Shown piece after piece: positions 11,777-23,300 of a DNA stretch of 64,000 bases. Both the position numbers and the translations under genes were made by a program. Positions within the stretch are counted from its first letter, which is position 1. Every line of letters begins with the position of its first letter. Below the pieces are notes generated by a model, which was not told the origin of the DNA, searched no databases, and saw nothing but the letters and a program-made list of their open reading frames with translations. The DNA comes from Takakia lepidozioides (lineage: Eukaryota; Streptophyta; Takakiopsida; Takakiales; Takakiaceae), in contig CM060732.1 in assembly GCA_030704615.1 (NCBI GenBank), forward strand, positions 69,483,053 through 69,547,052. Direction: 5' to 3'.

Positions 11777-14523
11777 TCACACTCTAGCATTCCCCGATGA
11801 GCAGTGACCAGAATCAGCCTCGGAGCTCGTCTTGTTGATCTCACCCATATCTGCCATACCTAATAAGGCCCTCATATTTTCAAATTTGGTCTTGCCCATT
11901 GGTTTGGTGAGGATGTCAGCCTTATGCCCTGTCGAGGGCATGAATTCAAGGCAGAATATGCCGTTGGTAACCAGACCTCTTATGAAGTGGTATTTGGCCT
12001 TTACTATTTTTGGAGACAAATAGAGCTCGATACATATGATCCACAACCCAGTTTTTCATGGACGCACCAAGCGCACTTAGCATTGTATACTAATATTGAC
12101 CCCCTGTATGTATTTTAATTACCAATTTATCCATCCTTTGTGTGTAAAAACTTGTAAAAATTTTCATTTAAAAAAAGCCAATCCCCGTACAAAAAGAGAC
12201 AAAAACTTAGGTCTTAGGGTCAATCCCATCAACAAATGCAGAAAAAAAAAATATAACTTGTACTCTTATATGTATTTATAGATCTTTGTAAAGTTTATGT
12301 AAATGCATTATCCCCTACGTATACTTCAATATTTTAACCAATCATACCCCTTCCCATACATATATTTCGTACAATTGTTTTTTTCAAAAACCCCTCTCCA
12401 GTAAAGTATTGATCACAGATGGTGTTCTAGCCTATTGAAGAGTAAACCCCCCCCCCCCCCCCCCCCAAGGAGGGCAGTGCAGGCTTGTCTCTTGCTAGCC
12501 CGCGATATTGGTGAGCCTCCAATAATGAACAAATAGCCAAAGGTTGATCCTCGCTGATCTAAGTCACCTGCATAGTCTGAATCCGTGTACCCGAGTAGCA
12601 ACCCTCCACAGAAGAAGAGTCCAAGATTGATAGTTCCTTTGAGGTAGCGGAAAATCCGATGGGCCGCCATCATGTGAGGGACATGCAGGATCTGCATGAA
12701 ACGGCTCAATAGCTAACCGCAAACTGAATATCCGAGCGAGTTTGGGTGGCGTGTAACAGCTTACCCACAAAGCGTCGGTACATAGTGGGGTCGACGGGAG
12801 GAGCATTCATATCAGTAGTCAGATAGTTCCTCCATGGAAGTCGGTGCTGCGTTGCAATCAGAGAGGTCCAAGTCCGTGAGGCAGCGGACAATATAGCTTC
12901 GTTGCGTCATGAAAATACCAAGCATAGAGAAAATATACTCCACCCCAAGGTAACGAGACAAAAGGCCAAGGATGGACGTCCGAAAACGAGAGCACAGAAG
13001 AGAAGTGAGCTGATCACAGAAGGGATAGTCATTGCCAATGAGAAGAATATCATCAACGTACAACAGTAGGATGGTGATGAGGCCATCAAATCAAAAGAAG
13101 TAAAAATTGGATTCAAAATAACAACGTTGGAGCTCATGAGAGAGAAGATATTGATCAATCGTGTCATACCAAGCACGATTGGCCTGGCATAAGCCATAAA
13201 TGGCTTTGTGCAAGCGGCACACTTGGGTCTCCTTACCTGGAATCACAAACCCTTCAAGTTGAGAAATGTAGACCTCATCATTTAGCTGTCCATTGAGGAA
13301 TGCACTCTTGACATCAAGGTGCATGATGTTCCAATGGTTGGAGGCAGCAGCAACAGTGCGGATCGTGTCCCACTTAACCACGGGACTGAAGATGTCATCA
13401 AAATCTACGTCAGTTTGTTGGCATCCTTTGGCCACAAGTCGAGCTTTTAGTTTTTCAGGGGTGCCATTGTGGCCAGTCTTGGTCTTGAATACCCATTTGG
13501 TCTTGATGAGAGAGTGCCCCTTGGGTAGTGGGACAAGAGACCAGGTTGCATTTTCTGCAATGGCAAGTCCCCCTTCCATGGCTTTGCGCCATTCAGGATG
13601 GGCCAATGCAGCTCTGGTGGAGTTTGGCTCTGGAGTCATCTCAGTGAACCCAATGAATGGTTCAAGAGCTCGACGAGTAGTTATAGGATCATCCAAGTAT
13701 TTTGGTGCAGTTGGGATGCGGGAGGAACGTCTGGGCTCTGGGGGAGGGGTCGGTTGTTTTGGAGTATGCTGGGGAGACGGAAGGGCATGGGGATCAGAGG
13801 AGGCAGAGGAAATACTTGGGGTGGTAGGCAAACAAGAAGAAGAGGAAGAAGAGCAAGGAGGTAGAGAAGGACTCTCCTCTGACAACATTGGAACTTGTCC
13901 TAGTGGGACAGAGATAGATGACGGAGTAGCATCAAGTCCAGATGCAGTCGGGGCCGAATCCTCAGGCTCTACATGATTGACCGAATGGAAAGACATATTC
14001 ATCAAACTTGACATCCTTACTGATTAATACCTTACGTGTATCATGGCAGAAGAGTCTGTACGCTTTGCTTTGAGTATCGTACCCAACCATGATGCACGCA
14101 CGACTCTTGGGATCTAATTTGGACCGGAAACTCTTGTCAATATACACAAATGTTGCACATCCAAATACTCTCAAAGTGGATAGGTTTGGCTTGATTCCAG
14201 TGAAACTCTCCTCTGGTGTGATTGGGCCATTTGCTCGAGTTGGTTATACATTCGTGAGGAATATGACACAGTTAATAGCTTCTACCAAGAAATAGGGTGA
14301 AACTTGTGCCTCTTCCATCATGCTACGAGCCTTCTCGAGTAGTGTGCAGTTCTTCCGTTCTACAATGTCATTTTGGTGCGGTGTGCGGGCTTGAGTGAGT
14401 CGCCTCGTTAGCCCTTGATCCTTGCAAAATTGTTGGAATTGCTCAGACAAGAACTTGCCACCATGGTCACTTTGTAGTGTCTTGACCAATTTGCCCGTTT
14501 GAGTCTCAACAACCTTCTTCCAA
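11777..14523 (-). pseudogene. Copia integrase-RT-RNase H (3' half), inverted and broken
   Basis: On the minus strand this continues the polyprotein interrupted at 8615. The integrase core resumes from 14523 with TPHQNDIVERKN (catalytic Glu region). The integrase C-terminal part is at 14174-13962. RT lies at 13700-12812: LVAKGCQQTDVDFDDIFSPV, LDVKSAFLNGQL and the catalytic YVDD at the start of 13063-12812. RNase H (GYTDSDYAGD) is near 12600. RNase H is interrupted by an AT-rich insert (about 12065-12445) next to a run of 20 C at 12447-12466. Its end returns at 12046-11777 (KYHFIRGLV, ADILTKPM). Several frameshifts separate these blocks. Confidence 0.88.
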
Positions 14524-14917
14524 GCCTTGAATGAGGGCAGCAAAGGCATGAGCAGATTCCCCCGAGCGTGAGCAGATTATTGATGCGGACCCTAAAAGCA
14601 AGGGAACAAGTGGGCCTATTGCCGTGGACACAAACTCCACTGCAACGGCGCAATCTTATCTCCATCGGACTGAAGACAGACAAACTCCATGACGACAATG
14701 TGGCACGAATGTGCGATGAAAAACTGTCGGATGAATATATCTATGATGAACGTAAAAGAGAATGGATGAACATTGGATGAACGTTGGATAAATGTCGGAT
14801 GAAAAATTGCCCAGATGAGTGAATCATGGATGACTGCAACAACATGTGCGTAATGATCCATGTGTTGTTGAGTTTAAATAAGTGTATTTTAATTTGGCGG
14901 AAGCTTAATTCCGGCCC
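14524..14917 (-). mobile_element. Non-autonomous MULE in Copia integrase, right part (inverted)
   Basis: Positions 14524-14533 are the reverse complement of the target duplication at 8606-8615. From 14533 the terminal repeat reads GAGGGCAGCAAAGGCATGAG, then GCGTGAGCAGATT, GCCGTGGACAC and ATGGATGAA-like words, mirroring 8616 onward. Both ends now point the same way because the right one was carried in an inversion. The block ends near 14917, where array-unit sequence begins at an AGAAG shared with the other breakpoint. Confidence 0.7.
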
Positions 14918-16606
14918 AGAAGACCAACCAGATCAAACTGGCGTCAACGCCACCTTCATCTGGCACATTCAGAGGGGAAAAAATAAAAAATAATAAAAAT
15001 ATTTTTTTGTTTTTTTGTTTTTTGGAAAACTTGCAAATGAACCCAACCCCTGCTTGCAAGCAAAGGACCTGGCGTTTACCCAGCATGGATTTCTGGTCAC
15101 CTGGAAGAAGGACACGACAACGAATCATAAACCAAGCAATTTGTAGATGCCATTCATCCCAAATAGCACACTAGAAGATCAGCCAGATTAAGGTGTTGTC
15201 AACGCACATTCGGGGAAAATAAAATAAAAATAAAACATTATTATTATATTATTATTTTTTGAAAACTTGCAAATGAACCCAGCCCTTGCCTTGCAACAAA
15301 AGACTTGGCGTTTACCCAGCATGGATTTTTAGTCACCTGGAAGAAGGACATGACAACGAATCATAAGCCGAGTAATTTGTAGATGCCATTCATCCCAAAT
15401 AGCACACCAAAAAACCGGCCAGATTAAGGTGTCGTCAACCACACCTTCATCTGGCACATTCGGGGAAATAAAATAAAATAAAATAATAAAATAATAATAC
15501 TATTATTTTTTTTTGAAAACTTGCAAATGAACCCAACCCTTGCTTTGCAACAAAAGACCTGGCATTTACCAGCATAGATTTTTGGTCATCATGAAGTAGG
15601 ACATGACAACGAATTATAAGCCGAGTCATTTGTTGATGCCATTCACCCCAAATAGCACACCAAAAGACCAGCCAGATTAAGGTGTCGTTGACGACACCTT
15701 AATCTCGCACATTCGGGAAAATAAAATAAAAAATAAAAATAAATAAATAAATAAATAAATATATATATATTGGAAAACTTGCAAATGAATCCAACCCCTA
15801 CTTTGCAAGCAAAAGACCTGGCATTTACCTAGCATGGATTTCTGGTCACATGGAAGAAGGACATGACAACGAATCATAAGTTATATGGTCCGAGCAATTT
15901 GTAGACGCCATTCACCCCAAATAGCACACCCAAAGACAAGCCAGATTAAGGTGTCGTTGAAATATATATTGGGAAAAATAAAATAAAACAAATATATATA
16001 TTGGAAAACTTGCAAATGAACCCAACCCCTACTTTGCAAGCAAAAGACCGTTTACCCAACATGGATTTCTGGTCACATAGAAGAAGGACATGACAATGAA
16101 TCATAAGTTATGTGGTCCGAGCAATTTGTAGATGCCATTCACCCCAAATAACACACCAGAAGACCAGCCAGATTAAGGTGTCGTTGACGACACCTTAATC
16201 TGGCACATTTGGGAAAAAAAAAATATAAATAAATAAATTGGAAAACTTGCAAATGAACCCAACCCCTGCTTTGCAAGCAAAAGACCTAGCGTTTACCCAG
16301 CATGGATTTTTGGTCACATGGAAGAATGACATGACAACGAATCATAAGTTATGTGGTCCGAGCAATTTGTAGATGCCATTCATCCCAAATAACACACATT
16401 AAGGTGTCGTTGATGACACCTTAATCTAGCACATTCGGGGAAAAATAAAATAAAATAAAATAAAAATAAAGGTTGGAAAACTTGCAAATGAACCCAACCC
16501 CTCTTTGCAAGCAAAAGACTTGGCGTTCACCCAGCATGGATTTTTGGTCACATGGAAGAAAGACATGACAACAAATCATGTGGAAAGCAAGGAGCTCCAA
16601 TGTCAT
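14918..16606 (+). repeat. Tandem array of a MITE-like unit (about 7 junctions)
   Basis: A unit of roughly 225-270 bp is repeated head to tail. Each begins near CACATTCGGGGAAAATAAAA, has an A/T-rich spacer, then ACTTGCAAATGAACCCAACC, ATGGATTTTTGGTCAC and GACATGACAACGAATCA, and ends CCAGATTAAGGTGTCGT. At unit junctions two copies of this end meet as a palindrome, perfect at 16168-16184 and 16187-16203 (17-bp arms, TG centre). Junctions lie near 14941, 15200, 15438, 15690, 15960, 16185 and 16410. The unit looks like a small terminal-inverted-repeat element amplified in tandem. Other copies: 27360-27855, 33908-34262, 37739-37980. Confidence 0.8.
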
Positions 16607-17381
16607 GGCGCAAAGTTCTGTTTTTTCTGTGGTCCCCTCGTTAAGAAAGAAGACGAGGTGTGCATCACAAAGATTCTAGCTTCAAAAGTGAGTAGACGAC
16701 ATGTAGTGCGGGAAATTGATCGTCCCCCAAAACAAAAAATACTAGTGGCTACTCTACATCTTGGGGTGGACCGAAAGTATGATATAGACTTCATAGCATC
16801 CAACAATGGTCCAGTCGATTTATGAGTGGTCATGGGTTCAAAGTTCAAAGCCACATATGTGTATGCATTATAGATAACCGGGTCATGATCAACCAGTCCC
16901 TTAATGCGTGGGTACTTGAGGACTTTCTCCTCTTTTGGGGGGTTGGTATCTTGTCAGCATAGCATAGGCAGGGCAAAAAAAAAAAAAAAAAACCCCCTTG
17001 GCACTATCCATGGTTATAGGGGTGATAAGTTGGAAATGGAAGTCCAAATGCACGGTTCTAAGAGAATATATATTTGAAAACGGAGGTCTAAGTGAGCACA
17101 ATGCACGGTTATAGGGGTAATATGTCTGAAAACAGACAATCCACGGTCATAGGATAATATGTTTGAAAACGAAAATACAAGTTGCGTCTGCCGTTTTGGA
17201 GGAAGTTGGGACTTTTGTGATTCGGCTTTCTTGCTTCCTTTGCAGGTTTTCGGTCTCACAGCCTTGCTTTTATTCGGCCAGTTTTCGTTTGTTTTCAAAA
17301 TTCAAAATGCTCACAAAATTGAATATTTGAACATGATCTTTCAAGCAGAAGCAAGAATCCATGCACTCTTCTCGAGCTACC
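16607..17381. other. Non-coding part of duplication copy 1, downstream of SABATH
   Basis: No gene is seen. The stretch includes an 18-base A run (about 16975-16992) and short repeated phrases (CACGGTTATAGGGGT and variants). It presumably holds the 3' UTR of the minus-strand SABATH gene. Confidence 0.5.
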
Positions 17382-19202
17382 CTACTTACGAACAAGAACA
17401 GCCAATATGTAGGTCAAGCCCAGCTTTCTGATCGACTTTGATCTCGCTCGTTCTGCCGCCCTTTGCCCAATGCGTTCAAAGAGTTTTGATGCCAAGTCTA
17501 TTCCTATGTGCGCCTGAACGAGCGGGTTGAGTAAACTCTTGGTAAAACTCTTGGTGAATTGCCCATATGCCTCAGGATTCGCTATCAGCTTCTTATCTTC
17601 ATCGCCAGGAAAATACGGAAAGTCTTGCCACAGCTCAAGCCGTTTGATGTGGAAGGCAGATGTTTCGCTTATAGCCTCTCGGACTTCATTCAAACTTCGA
17701 CAAAATATTGGTACGTTAAACCCGTCTCTAGTGTCTGCATCAATTAAACCCTGCACACAAAATTGGAACCAGAATCAGCTCCGTTAAATCGATTGCAAGT
17801 TTGCAATTCACTTGGTGCAAATTAACTCTAGACTCGATGGGCCAATATTTCTCGCTTTACTAGTTCTGGAAGTGCCAATGGATGTTCAATCGTCCTAGAA
17901 AGTTGCGTTCCAATGCTAATAGGACAGTCGACAAACCCCACCTCAGAGACGAACTCCTCCCATGTATCCTCCAGATCCCTGCCATACGGATGGGTGAAGC
18001 GCATATCGTCATCCAACTGGTTCTCTGGATGCTCCGAGTCTTTCCGGGCCAAGAGGAAAAAAAGAGCAGACCACCAGGCACAATTTCACGGGCCCGATTC
18101 CTAAGGAAGTTCCGCAAATCTTTTCTAGCCACTTGGGCAAATGCCTCAGCCACCGCAGGTCTCTCACCATCAATCCAAGCTCTGCCCCTGTTGTATGCCG
18201 GGGAGCTTTTGTCCCGGACTTCATGTGGAACCTGTGACGCAGTTAGAGTTTGTTGAACAATTCATCCCAAGTTCTAGATAGTGAAGTTGTCACTAATATC
18301 TGAGAAAGACGCGGACAGTCTGACCTGAACATTAGCTTCCTGCAAATCAGTTTCTGAGAACTTTGTGAAATATACTTCCTGCAGTATTTTACTACACAGG
18401 TGGCGTAAATCTTAAATACTGTCAAAAAGATAAAAAGGTGCTTGGACATGCAATTAAGAATCTTCAGAATTGTGTACAAACTTCGATTTTCGATCTGCGA
18501 AAGTTGAAAGCAGCTTGGAAATAGATGTACCTCAGACATCCACATCAAGGAAAAAGTCGAAACCACAATGTGAAGGCTTGCACAAGGAAATATGCTATGG
18601 TAGAAGGACCCTGGGACGCCTGCTGCAAAATATGCGGTCTCCTGATCAGTTTCATTGCTAGTCATTCTCCGAGATACAGGCAGTTGCTGGAAAAGGGTGT
18701 TGAAGTCGTTTGAAGGAAGATCAGAGAAGAACATCTGAACTTCAGGCGCTGGAATGGATTGTGATGCATATTTTTCCTGCAAGCTCCTAACAATATAGCT
18801 CGCATATGAAAGTGTATTTGCTCCGACCGAACAGCCCAGGTCAGCCACTCGAATCGAGCTCTCCCTAGGCAGTCGTTCATTAAGCTGCCTGATCGCGTCC
18901 CCTAAAATTGGATGTAGGTGAACGGTAGCGTGAGCTTGCATGGTTGAGTTTCGGGTATAACTTCCATCCCCTTCACCGCCCTCCATTCTCAGAGTGATCG
19001 CAGTAGCGTTGGCCTTCAAGTTCGAGTTGCCATAATTGGCTTTCAGGGACGTCTTCACTGCGATTAGAATGTCAGATGAACTGTCTGCACCACGATGTCC
19101 GTTGCTCGCTGGTTCCAGACCAATCGACGTTCCTCCCGATTTGCATTCTTTAGCCAAGTTCTCGGACTCGTCCATCAGCTGAACTGCTACTTTCGGAGAC
19201 AA
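17382..19202 (-). pseudogene. SABATH-family carboxyl methyltransferase, copy 1 (frameshifted)
   Basis: SABATH enzymes transfer a methyl group from S-adenosylmethionine to carboxyl groups of small molecules such as salicylate, jasmonate or indole-acetate; the substrate here is unknown. Minus-strand exons: 18531-19202, 17942-18231, 17382-17750, all phase 0, about 443 residues when in frame. Visible are MEGGEGDGSY near the family-type start, the SAM-binding motif VADLGCSVGANTL, FFSDLPSNDFN, GSFYHSIFP, EIVPGGLLFF, DTWEEFVSE and DGFNVPIF. The frame opens 72 codons before the family-like start at 18986, so an N-terminal extension is possible. A run of 7 A at 18057-18063 (8 in copy 2) shifts exon 2 out of frame just after the VPGG motif. 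Exon 3 and its AG acceptor are intact. Probably inactive. Confidence 0.87.
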
Positions 19203-19991
19203 TGTAACAACTCTTGTAAGACTAGTGTAGGACTGCAGAGAGAAGAGATCAAGGTAAGCTCTAGATAGATGTTAGGTGATAATCCTCTGGCCAGCGTACG
19301 AGTGAACTGTAGTGAAAAGGTGACTACAGATTAAATATACAAAGAAACTCGCAGCAACAACAGTAGTCACTCTCGAAGAAATTGTGAATTCACAAGGTCA
19401 GCAAGCGCAATCTGTCGATCGCACGCATGGAGCCTGTAGATGACTGCCATGTTCAATATAAGGTGGAACTGGGGATAAGATGCGGAAGAAGGGTGCAGAA
19501 GGTTCGGTGGGGATGGATGCAGGGCTGGAGAAGCCATGGACCACTGCACGTGCTTTGCATCCACCATCTCGGGCATGTGTATTGGTAAGAGTGCCGGCAG
19601 GAATCTTGGGCTGGTTCCTGCATTGGAGACCCAGCAAGGTGAGCTGCGTGTTTGGTGTGTGGTCTACAAAGGGTAAAGCCGCCATCTTCTCCATCCTGTG
19701 TATATCCTTGACATGTTCCGCCCTGCTGGGCACCCCACAAGAGGCTGGGCGCCACGTTCTTACTTTGGGAGAGCAGGGCCTACAGATTACGAAAAGGGCT
19801 CGCTATGATAACGTGGCCCCGGGATAGATTCCAGTATCCCAAGGTTAGATTCTTAAATTATTCTATGGCCCTTGATAAAGATTCCGTGGCCTTTGGGTGA
19901 AGGTGTCCTAGGGGCCTATGGTATGTGAGGAATCTTTCATGCCTATACTAGAATCTTATAAAGATTTTGTGTCCTAAGGTCAGGCTCCTTG
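19203..19991. other. Upstream region of SABATH copy 1
   Basis: Short open frames on both strands show no family motifs. The stretch probably includes the SABATH 5' UTR and promoter. Its right edge, CATATTTAT at 19992-20000, is the target duplication of the adjoining MULE. Confidence 0.45.
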
Positions 19992-20000
19992 CATATTTAT

Positions 20001-22517
20001 GCCTCTCATTTTCCAATAATTGGGATGCTATGGCGTACGCGGACCGGTGGGCCCTGCGCACGGACGCCCGGCTTCCACCGCACGGTCGCCCACCTGCTGC
20101 CGCGGCCCACCAGCCGCGCCCGCGCTCCGCCGCGCCCCTAGTCCGCCCGCCAGTCCGCTGCCCGTGAGTCCAGTTCCCCTAAGTCTGCCAAACCGCCAGT
20201 TTGCTCTACACGCCAGTCCGCTGTACCCGTCTGCTGCCCCCAGTCTGCCAGTCTGCCAGTCTGCCAGTCCGCGCCGGCCGAAGGATCTGGATCGTCCATT
20301 CTGAGAAACCTATTCGCGCCATCCATGTTTAGGGCATGGAAGATCGTAACACCCCGCCACGAACTCGCCCACTCGTTCTTGTTGTCTCGTTCTTGCGGCT
20401 CTTTGTTGTCCAATGTTGCGGAGGTGACTTTGCACACATGCGGCTGTTGTTCTTGTTTATGGTGATTTTAATGACGATAAAGGGTGTGCCTGAACATGAG
20501 AGGGCTGGCGGGGCTCTACAGCCACCATCGTGCATATGCTTCCACTATTTTCGCCTTCGTTTTGTGCTGACGTGCTTATTTTTTAGGATGATATGTGGAA
20601 AAATTGCATGCGTTTACGGTTTGTGGTGTGTCTCCGAGTTCGAGCTCCTTCGTATGGAGTAGGAAACCATTGGTAACACGATAGCGGAAATCGCGGAAGC
20701 ATATGCACGTGGGGGCGTGTATACATTGCAGAATTTATGTCCACCGATGAGACTGTTCAAGGGAGGACGTCTCTGCCACCACATGTCTGGGAACTGCAGA
20801 GAGTGTGAACGGAACAGATCCAGTCCAAAGGTCCTCAAACATCTAGATGCACCTCCTGAAACATCACATCTCAACCACTACCATCTCTTTGAAAACTGGA
20901 CAATGGCAAAGGAGACGTAGCCTGAGAGATGTGGATTCACGTTGCTTGTGGATGTTCGAGGTCCTTACGACTGCAAATGCGCGTGGATCAACAGGCTCTT
21001 CGATTGCGTCTTTGTCAGTACTTTCTCTAAGCAATGTGTTGTGCCATGAGTATGGGCATATGCAAGTCTGCTGGACGGATGAAATGCAACCATGACATGA
21101 CGGCGACGCCAAGCGTGGTTCTGATGGGATATCAGTCTAGTCTGCTGGACTGTTGGTCTGTAAGGATACAAGTCTGGTGTGGCGTGAATCTGTTTTTCAC
21201 TGGACTACTGGGCCGTCACTGCCTGCCGAATTCCGAAGTGTCTTCTCTCGTCTTATCCCCGAAGTCTCTTATCTCGTCAGTGTGTTGAACCGTTGGTCAG
21301 TTGGAAGTCCGTCTCTTCGGATATGAGTCCGTTTAACTACTACCTTTTAATTATCCGCATTGTCGTGAGTCTGCTGAGCCGTCGGACTGCTGGTCTGTCC
21401 GTCTCTTCTGATATCAGTCAGCTGGACTGTCACAAAGTCAGTCTACTGTGGCGCAAGTCTGTTTGCGCTGGGTCTGTTGAGCCGTGATTATTATCACGTG
21501 TAAGTCTGCTGGACGCGGTTTACGGTTTACTCCCGTATCATCCGGCGCCTAGGGGATACTTTGTCTTTTGGGATATTAGTCTGTTAGACACCAGTCTGTT
21601 GTCGCGCAAATTACTCTGCGCTAGTCTCTTCGTCAGTCTGTTGAACCTTCCATCTGCTGGACTGTCCGTGCAGTGGCATACGAGTCTGTTGTTGCGCAAG
21701 TTTGTTTGCAGTGGGTCTGTTCGGCCGTTATGTCATTAGGTTTAAGTCTGCTGGACGCAATAAATGCAGCGACGGCGGTAAGGAGACCCAGTCACGTCGC
21801 GGCACGTCATCAGACTCCGCACCAGACTCCACACTCGCCTTAGTCTCTTCGTCAGTCCGCTTAACCTCAGTCGTCAGTATGTCATTGCGGTGGCATGTGA
21901 GTCTGTTGTGGAGGGTACTGGGTCTGCTCGGCCGTCTTTGTCATCAGGAGTAAGTCTGTTGGACTTGATGAATGCGACGACGGCAGACTGACGATAATCC
22001 CACTCATCCCGTCTGCTGGACTGTCCGTGTAGTGGCATACCGCCAGCACGTGTGGGGGGTCTGTAACTATTTAATGCGATGGCGGCCAAAAAGGGGCGTC
22101 AGTGAAATCTCGCCATGTCACTCCACACATGCAGGGTCCACTTCCCGCTGGACTTCTTTCGCACTGTTTCGTTTAGGGCCCGTCCACCTCCCATTGGTGC
22201 GAGCCCGCTTTCCTTTGTGCGTGTTAGGTTTTCGAGGCGCAGACAGTCGCGTGAGCACCGAATCGTCGCAACAACCGTCGCTTGTTGCCCGATGAGTTTT
22301 CCTCTTTGTGCTTTGTGCTTTGGTTTCTTTCCATTCTCTTTTCCGCTCTTCTCTGCTTTCTTATTCTTAACCTGTCTGTCGCTCATTGCCGCTGCATCTC
22401 TTGTCTGATTCTGCAGCCATGTAGGATGCTTGTGCATTTCATGCACAAGTCCAGGCTAAAGGAGCGAAGGTACTGGTACTCACCTGAGGAGTATGATGCG
22501 AAAATAGTCGAAGCATT
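20001..22517 (+). mobile_element. MULE-A, left part, in duplication copy 1
   Basis: The block starts GCCTCTCATTTTCC after the target site CATATTTAT (19992-20000), exactly as MULE-B does at 41406. It contains the GC-rich terminal repeat (to about 20330), a possible short exon at 20658-20920, many GTCTGCTGGACTG-type repeats (21060-22050) and the start of the cargo gene. In this copy the cargo start codon is followed by a stop (ATG TAG at about 22420) and a ~22-bp deletion, but the codon that is a stop in copy 2 (43870) is a sense AAG here. The element is cut at 22518 by CACTA1 and resumes, displaced, at 28352-27856. Confidence 0.85.
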
Positions 22518-23300
22518 CACTACAACAGATGAGCGTTTTTATAACTGCACATATGACTATTTTTTCAATCCTATATGCGTTCATGACTACATCACTCTAT
22601 AGTGAAAAAAACCCTATCATAGCGACTAGTCTTTAGGACTGCATTTTGCAAGTCATAGCCGTGACTGCGTGCGTGGCACCTAGAGTCATGCATAAGAGAG
22701 TGATGTAGTTACAACTCTATGACTTACATACGACTAACTATATGACTACATTGTCTGATGAGCGTTGCCTACATGGAGAGGCTTTAGAGGAACACGTGCA
22801 CCACTGCACAAGCGACACGTCACGACACCTGTTGCATTTCAGATGTGACATGTGGCACTTAGACATAATATATGACTAGCATATATGGCAGGGTTTATGC
22901 CACGTGTCATCAAGAATGGCTCTGAAAATAATTTAATAGTTATATTTGTAATTTTAAATTCTTAAATTTATATTTTATTTTTGAAAACAAGGGATAGCAG
23001 CTTGGAATTTTTTATTAAATGGTATTAATGTTTAATTTAATAATTTTATATAAAATAAAAATATATTAAATAATTTAAATTCTTCATTATATGGTGAAAT
23101 TCTGATATAAAAACAGAATGGACCCCTCTTGCATACTAGCAACCACAAGGACATTCAAAATAGACAAGTACAGGGAAATACACGCCCTGTAAATTATATT
23201 ACAAAAATCCAAATGAGACCAATGTCCCAATGGACACCTCAAAGGCCACAAGGTCCAAAAATCCATGCCTGAAAAGGTCTAGTAAGCAAAAAATAAGCAA
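22518..23300 (+). mobile_element. CACTA1 (non-autonomous CACTA transposon), left part
   Basis: The element starts CACTACAACAGATGAGCG after ATT (22515-22517). Its partner end, CACTACAAGAGATGAGCG, starts at 28356 after AAT, the reverse complement of ATT. That is the 3-bp target duplication typical of CACTA elements once the inversion is accounted for. The subterminal zone is rich in ATGACT/AGTCAT words, as expected of transposase-binding repeats. The remainder (22900-23110) is very A/T-rich and non-coding. The left inversion breakpoint is at about 23300. Confidence 0.8.

Larger units (their letters stand above)
16344..22517. repeat. Segmental duplication, copy 1
   Basis: This block is nearly identical to 37739-43928. 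It begins inside the last array units, contains the SABATH gene, its upstream region and the left 2.5 kb of a MULE, and ends where CACTA1 is inserted. Homology continues in the displaced piece 27856-28352 (matching 43929-44425). Differences are mostly single bases and small indels. The MULE target site is the same in both copies, so the MULE inserted before the duplication. Confidence 0.9.

Noticed and set aside
13293-13976. A 227-codon plus-strand frame
   Set aside because: It is antisense to Copia RT and the linker region and has no domain of its own.
14918-16606. Regularly spaced repeats that could suggest a CRISPR array
   Set aside because: Units are ~240 bp and nearly identical along their length, in a eukaryotic transposon context with no cas genes.
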